Of a stretch of 64,000 nt of DNA, positions 57,985 to 64,000 are shown piece after piece. The notes beneath the pieces were generated by a model. It was not told where the DNA came from, did no database searches, and saw nothing but the letters and a program-made list of their open reading frames with translations. A program made the position numbers and the translations under genes. The stretch spans positions 1,349,833 through 1,413,832 of the forward strand of contig JAKSZT010000142.1 of assembly GCA_026826555.1 (NCBI GenBank). Direction: 5' to 3'. Within the stretch, counting starts at the first letter, position 1. The number at the start of each line of letters is the position of its first letter. Origin of the DNA: Tolypeutes matacus (lineage: Eukaryota > Chordata > Mammalia > Cingulata > Chlamyphoridae).

Positions 57985-58155
57985 CATAGTAGAATACTAC
58001 ACAGAAATAACAAGGAATCAACTATTGATTCATGCAACAACGTGGATGAATCTCAAAGGCATTATGCTGAGTGAAAGAAGCCAGTATCTAAAGGTTATGT
58101 ACCATATGATACCATTTATATGAAATTCTCCAAAAAGACAAGTTATTTTGAAAAT
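57985..58155 (+). mobile_element. L1 3'UTR fragment, sense
   Basis: 'tagaatactacacagaaat', 'acgtggatgaatctcaaag', 'cattatgctgagtgaaag' and 'ataccatttatatgaaatt' are in L1 3'UTR order. Confidence 0.8.
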
Positions 58156-58204
58156 TAAAAAAAGTAATCAACTCACAGCCACTTATTATTATTATCACAG
58201 CCAA

Positions 58205-59130
58205 AATATTATTGGAGCACCTATCATTTGGTGGTTTCTTTACCAAGAATCAGGGGCACAATGGTGATCCAGAGAGACTCTGGTTTTGTCCACTTGGAGC
58301 TTACAGTCTTGAAGTGGAAAGAATAAAGGAAGAGACAAATAAACACATGCAAACAAACAAATGCATAAACAAATGAAATGGTGATGGTGTTATGAAGGGA
58401 AAGAATAATGTCTTGATATAAAAAATTAAAAATAGGAGCATAAGGAGAGGGAAATATGCTCAGGGAAAGCCTCTCGGACAAATGACCTTTTAACTAATGC
58501 TGAGAGATAAGAAGGATATGGCCATGTGAAGAACCAGAAGAAGAAATATTCAGATAGAGGGGGAAAAAAAGAGAAAATCCTTGAAATGGACGAGCATGGT
58601 GTTTTCAGGAAATGAAAGCAGGAATTTAGTCGGTGAGCAAGAGTAACAAGAGATGAAGTTGCAGGGTAAGATGTACAATTGGAAATGGTAAGGGCTTGTT
58701 AAGGTGACTGAAGTTTACTCCAAGAGCAGTGGGAAGATATTTGCCATTTAAAAGGTGAGTGACATATTCTGACTTTTGCTAAGGTTCCTCTGATCACTCT
58801 TGGAGGAACTGATTGGAAAAAGTCAATCATAGAGTGGGGAGACTATTAGAAGGACTTTGGCACATTTAAGGAAACAGATAAGGAAGGTTTGGACAGGGTG
58901 AATGCAGTATAAATAGGAAGATTTTGATAATTCAGGATGTATTTTGGAGATAGGCATAGCAGGACCTGTTGATGGATTGGATGTGAGATGAGGGGTAAGA
59001 GAAAGAAAAGAACTAAGTTTCTGGCTAAAACCAGTGGGTCGGTGAAATGCCATTATCTGGGATGGGGCAGACTAAAGGAGGAATGGGTTTGGAAATAGAA
59101 GAATTAAAATGTCAGTGAAACATTAAAGAG
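58205..59130 (-). mobile_element. L2 fragment, antisense
   Basis: 'gcacctatcatttggtgg' and 'acttggagcttacagtctt' open the antisense L2 3' end. 'tgctgagagataagaagg', 'cctctgatcactcttgg', 'gttgatggattggatgtg' and 'gccattatctgggatggg' continue in order over almost 1 kb, making this the best-preserved L2 here. No frame survives. Confidence 0.75.
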
Positions 59131-60385
59131 AAGATATCAAGAAGGAATTTGGCCTATCAGTCAGCAGCACAGAGAAGCCTCAGTTCTTCTATTGGGTTCT
59201 CTAAATTTCCTGGGTACTCTCTGTGTGTGTCAACATAATCATATTCTCTGTCATCCTCTCTTCTTTACAGACTTCCTCAGCCCTTCTCTAGTCTTATGGG
59301 ATCTCTTTCCACAATAGCCAAAAGCTTGCTATGTGTATGTATGAGCAACTCCCCCCACTTATGCCCAGCTAAGCTTTCTTTCTTAATTGGTTGTATGAGT
59401 AAGTCTTAAGCAGGGACAATTAAAATGTGGGATTATTTTGGTAGAATATTCTCTAGTGTGGAATTTTAAACACTTCTTTATCATAAATATCACTATTAAG
59501 AAGAATTAAAGAAGTGTTCTAATTTTGTTAGGCCCACTGCTAGGTTTATATTTCTTCTAATCTGATTTCCTTCAGGCTAGTATTACTGGCATGGTCATTT
59601 TAAACAAATGGAAACAAGGAAAATGGAGGAAGACAAGATTATAAATTAGAGTAAATATAGATGTTGAAAGCTTCTGAGTCACTATATTTCCCCTTGTGAT
59701 ATATGCCTTCACTTCCAATTGAGAATTTAAAAGTTCTCATCATGATATTTTTGGGAAAAGCAACCAAAATTGCGTTAATAACTCCCAAAGCAAGATGACA
59801 TCACTTCATAAAAGAAGTTCTTTATTTGGTTATTGCAATTCATGGGATTGGTTAGCTGAGATTTTGAAGGGTGTGATATGTTATTTAAACATTTGTTTTG
59901 TGGGCATTTAGACTCAATTTAAAAATAAATTGGGTTTTGGAGGATTCTTTTTTTCCAGGCTGTTGCTCTCTCCTGGGATTTCTCAGAACTGGTATGTGGA
60001 ATTTAATCACAACAAGTGGAATATTTAAAATAGAGGTTACCTTCAGAATGTTAAAGGGATTCTGGGCTAAAATTATTACCAGATTCAAGATGACCTGGGT
60101 TCTTAAACATGAGAACTTGGAACTTGTGTGTGAGATTCTAAAATCTGCAACAAAATGTTAAGTGATGTCTGGATATTATCACTGCCGACACAAGAGATTG
60201 TTTGAAGGACCCAGATCAAGGTGAGCACCTTGATATTTAGTCTAGAAAGATGATGTGGAGAATAGCATGGGACACAAAATTGTCATTTTAATGAATAGGT
60301 AGACTTTCTCAGCTAAGAGATAGGTTTTCAGTGATTAAATCCTTCTAAATGGAGCAGAGGAGAGTGAAGTATGTGTCTATGCATA
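59131..60385. other. Intergenic DNA, nothing recognised
   Basis: The 87-codon frame at 59898-60161 has no recognisable domain. Confidence 0.4.
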
Positions 60386-60389
60386 TAAA

Positions 60390-60585
60390 TGTCCATTTAC
60401 TAGCAGTATGGCCTTGTGACAATGACTTTGCAGCTAAAACATCTTCTTTTGCTGTAAAGTTAAGATAATAATAATGCCTCCTTTGTAATATTTTGTAAAG
60501 ATAAATGAGATAATGCTTGAAGTGTTTAGCATGGGTTTTGCATAAAGTTGACCAAGAGAATATTGGCTATTATAATTATGAGTAT
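60390..60585 (+). mobile_element. MIR SINE, sense
   Basis: 'gtatggccttgtgacaatg', 'gtaaagttaagataataata' and 'taaatgagataatgcttg' follow MIR order. Confidence 0.65.
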
Positions 60586-61815
60586 CAGAGGCCTTTTCCT
60601 CCCAGCATTTTACAAACACAAAATGCTGTAAATTGATTTTTTTTTTCCTTTGAGGAACTTTCCTAGCTTTTCCTAGCTTTTATTCTTTTACATTCTCTTG
60701 CATCAGAGTGACATATATATTATTGCAATGATTAATCATGAATATGAACACAGGGCAACTAAATCAAGTCTTTCATGTCCAAAAGTCTTAACCCAGTCTG
60801 ATTAATTATGCAGACACAAGATGCCAGTTTCTTCAGATAAATCTGCTTATCTTCATTGCCAAACTATCTTCTTTCTTGCATATCTCTTATTGATGCTTTT
60901 CATATCTCACATCTTCATCACCAACAAGGAAATTATAATTTTTTTAAAATCTGAGCTGAGCAACCTAAAGTTTGACCAAAAAGGAAAAGCTGCTACAATT
61001 TATCCTCTTGCTTTATAAATTTCACTTCTCTCTTTTTTCTTGCCTTAAATGTTTTTACAGTGCTGTTAGTTGAAACTCCTGCTTGAGTCAAATCAATTTC
61101 AAAGTCTAGAAAGTACTACATCTGAATGACACTTTATCCTTTAATTGAAAGGCTGGTTTCATGGTCAGTATTATCTTTCGCTTAGGCAGAGATGTGAAGT
61201 TACTTTCCAATATAATGACTGAAAAAGACTATCTCTAGGACTCCCTGGTGTCCAACTCAGGGCACTAACCATTTACCTCTATTTGAAATCTGAGATTTCA
61301 TTATGAAACATCAGAGAAGGCTTTCCGCTCTCTCAGAATGATAACTACTGGGAACACAATTCTAGGTCGAGTTTACCCAACTTTCCTTCTTTTACAGATT
61401 AAAGAACTCTAAAAACTGGAAGTAGCTACTGATGAGCACAGAGAGAATTGTAAGCAATCCTACCCACCTTCTCTTCAGTCTCTAAATTCATTTTACTCAG
61501 ATTTCCATCTCAATATGAGTTTATTATATAAAAGATGATTTCATTTAATATTATTTCATTTTAATCTTATTTTTGGTCTTTTAAGATCTCATAGATTGTG
61601 AATCTACTCAAAGGCATGTATACTTCCATTTAGATTGGCTTTAGCTGTGTCATAGTAAAAGTTTTTATGTGAATTTCAATTATAATGGTATGCGAATGCA
61701 ATAAAAATTTCTATAGCACTTTATTGTTTACACAGCTCTTTCAAATGTATGTTATCACAGAAAAGCAATAAAAAAATAGAGAGTCGCAGTGAATTGCACA
61801 AGGACACAAATACCA
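60586..61815. other. Intergenic DNA, nothing recognised
   Basis: AT-rich. Tandem 'tttcctagctt' duplicated near 60658-60682. No gene. Confidence 0.4.
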
Positions 61816-61819
61816 TCAG

Positions 61820-61916
61820 TTTTGGTCTTCATTATATTCCCAGTCTACAAAGTTCTTGGCACATAGTCATAGCAGATGCTCAAAAAGTTGAATGAATGAA
61901 TGAATGAATGAACAAT
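61820..61916 (+). mobile_element. L2 3' end, sense, with (GAAT)n tail
   Basis: 'agttcttggcacatagtc' and 'gcagatgctcaaaaagttg' run into five GAAT units at about 61890-61912, the diagnostic L2 3' terminus. Confidence 0.78.
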
Positions 61917-62880
61917 GTCATAAAAAGTAAGTAGTGAAGCCAGGAATTAAACCCAGCTCGTCTGGTCTCAAATTGTATGCCCTTTACAATATAGCATACT
62001 GTGAACATTTTCAGTCTTTTCCTTTCCGTGAAGACTGGCCAATCACACAACTTTGAATAAGGATGATAATTTGTCCTTAATAAGGAAAACATACTTTTGA
62101 ATGGTTTAAGAGAAATTTTGCTTGTACACATAGAGCTAAACAAATGTAAAAAATTCAATGAAAAATAACTGTAGACAAAGCAGAGTAGTTGCAGATCAGA
62201 AAATTTTTGGTTTAATGCATTTTACTACTTTTTAAACTCTTGTCAGGCCCCGTATACACAAAACTACAGTATAGTAAGGCATTTTAAAAAACATAAGATT
62301 CTATGAGGTCTTACCATAAAAAGTAATGATGAATTTTTTTTGCTTGTTTTTTAATGGCCTCAATATTTAAGTTATGCCATGAATAAATAATACACCTCAA
62401 CTAATTGTCATTGAATGTCATTGAGATGTCCCTCTCATCTTGGGAGATCCGGCCATGAACTTCATTTCCAAGGGTTCTTCCTGGAAATCACAGATCATTT
62501 CAACTTTATTTTAAATTTTCAAAGTAAAACCAAGCATTTTTATGGACATACAGAATTTTCAAAACGATTTTATATGCACGTTCATTCCAGAAAATAATAT
62601 GGTTAGTTCTTTGTGAGTCATTATTTTAAGACTGAATTTATAGTTTCTTAACATTATAAACTTATTTAAGCTCATGAGGAAGACTGATGTTTAGAAAATC
62701 CAATTATGTATCTGATGAGTTTGTAATAAAATAAAAAGCTAGATTTTTGTACATTTCATCTATGATAACCCTACAAAATTTTACAGATGTTTCCCAAAAG
62801 AATATTTATTTTACATAAATAAGTTACAGAGCTATCGCACTTGGTTGATTACTCTGTTTGCAATGGATTTCCTCATGCCT
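61917..62880. other. Intergenic DNA; possible MIR scrap near 61930-62010
   Basis: 'agccaggaattaaacccag' near 61940 resembles MIR. The rest is AT-rich and unrecognised. Confidence 0.35.
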
Positions 62881-62889
62881 TGCTCTTCA

Positions 62890-63190
62890 TTTTCCTCTGT
62901 CTTTGCTGAAATATACCTGCTTGGTTAGGCTTTCTCTGTCCACCCAGGTATAGTCTGTACCCTTTTGTTCTGCTTTATTTTCTCCATTGTGCTTACTACT
63001 AACTAACTAACATAATATATATTTTACTTACTTATTTTGTAATTGCCTCTGCCAGCCCTCCTTCTCTTTAGGCTGTAAGTTACATGAGGGTGGGGAAATT
63101 TTCCATTTTTGTTTATTGCTTTGTCTCTAGAGTCTATAGTATTTCTGAGCATAGAGCGGGTGTTCAATACTTGTTTGTAGAATGAATGAG
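62890..63190 (+). mobile_element. L2 3' end, sense
   Basis: 'ggctttctctgtccaccc', 'ctgtaagttacatgagggtg', 'tttattgctttgtctctag' and 'gtgttcaatacttgtttg' then 'gaatgaatg' give the L2 3' end in order. Confidence 0.75.
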
Positions 63191-63953
63191 TTACATCAGA
63201 AAACTACTGAATAGGCTTTGGAAAACATTTTTGCTATTATGACACTAATTCTGTTGGAGAACAAAGGGGTTAATAAAAGCATCAGCAAAGATAAGTAGTT
63301 CAAATATAAATTTAATGAGAAAATATATGATGCTAATTAAAATTTCATGCAGTCTCATCTTTGAAGAGCAGGTATGTGGACAGATCAAACAGTATGTACA
63401 ATTTCTGTAATAGGAAAATCATATTGAGTTAGAAAGTGCAACTGTGAAACTAAAAGATCCAATTTTTTATTAAAAAGAATGTATACTTCCAAGATTCTAG
63501 GAAGCTGTATCTTTTACTGCTAATCTGTCTAACTTGCTGCTATAAAATCTAATTTGTTTTAATATAGAAAAACAGATGCAATATCTTACTCATGCTAGCT
63601 TAACTTGTTTCAAATTAATTTCTCTTTATTCTTATCACTGCAGGTATCTCAAATACGTGGCCACACCACACTCCTTTATCTTGTCTTTTACCAAAGTAAC
63701 TGTGCTGATTTCCATGTCTTTATACTTGGCCTAAATTTCCTCTCCCTCCAAGATTTTGTAAAAGTCACTAGAACCATTTTCTGCTATTTAAAATCTGAAT
63801 GTGTAAGTACAGGATGTGTGACTTTCAAAATATGATATAGAATTTGTACATATCATCTGCATTATGATTTTTAGAATATGATGACAAAAATTGCTTTCTC
63901 TCAACTTCTTTCCTCTTTCTATATTGACTAATTTGCTAAATAGATAAATGTTT

Positions 63954-63954
<1 letters not shown>
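63191..63954. other. Intergenic DNA, nothing recognised
   Basis: AT-rich. The 76-codon frame at 63605-63835 shows no protein features. Confidence 0.4.

Positions 63955-64000
<46 letters not shown>
63955..64000. repeat. (CTAT)n microsatellite, cut by the window end
   Basis: At least eleven CTAT units to the last base. Confidence 0.97.

Overview
This is mammalian nuclear DNA. It is AT-rich and packed with interspersed repeats. It carries three intact olfactory receptor (OR) genes in the same orientation, each with an uninterrupted coding exon. Repeated tRNA-Ala-derived SINEs ('gatgtggctcagtggttgag ... ggtcccgggttcaatcc') match the DAS-SINE family described from armadillo. The host is therefore very probably a xenarthran; I cannot separate armadillo from sloth or anteater by eye.

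Genes. The ORs lie at 11082-12008, 27101-28072 and 43956-44888, all on the + strand and about 15 kb apart. The second reads as OR4K5 and the third as OR4K1, in the order and orientation I recall for the OR4K block of the human OR cluster at 14q11.2. The first is an OR4K-type receptor in the OR4K2/OR4K4P-like position, and I do not give it a one-to-one name. Each is a class II seven-transmembrane receptor for odorants in olfactory neuron cilia. The first two have a good 3' splice acceptor 33-35 bases before the ATG, as expected for OR genes with a non-coding upstream exon. The third has a 10-base assembly gap touching its start.

Everything else is non-coding. Left part (1-10.5 kb): a U1 snRNA retrocopy, an unexplained GC-rich block, a broken L1 carrying a DNA-transposon insert, an L2, simple repeats and a small insertion with perfect 17-bp target duplications. 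From 13.7 to 22.1 kb there is a nest of LINEs. Its core is a minus-strand L1 with 5'UTR, ORF1 and part of ORF2 (reverse transcriptase FVDD motif visible) but no ORF2 C-terminus. From 31.7 to 39.5 kb there are dimeric SINEs, a perfect 18-bp hairpin and an L1 split by a solo LTR. From 46.2 to 59.1 kb there are another solo LTR with perfect 5-bp duplications, HAL1/L1, L2 and MIR fragments, two near-identical short L1-tail inserts, a distinct GC-rich SINE and a solo LTR with TATA and polyadenylation signals. The window ends inside a (CTAT)n microsatellite.

No new biological system is visible. The OR genes act as independent single-gene units rather than as a pathway. The most informative observations are a one-codon deletion in TM1 of the OR4K1-like gene, the unresolved identity of the first OR, the perfect hairpin at 34.64 kb, the 17-bp-TSD insert of unknown source near 6.5 kb, and the paired short L1-tail copies. 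All repeat names come from recalled consensus patterns, with no database search.
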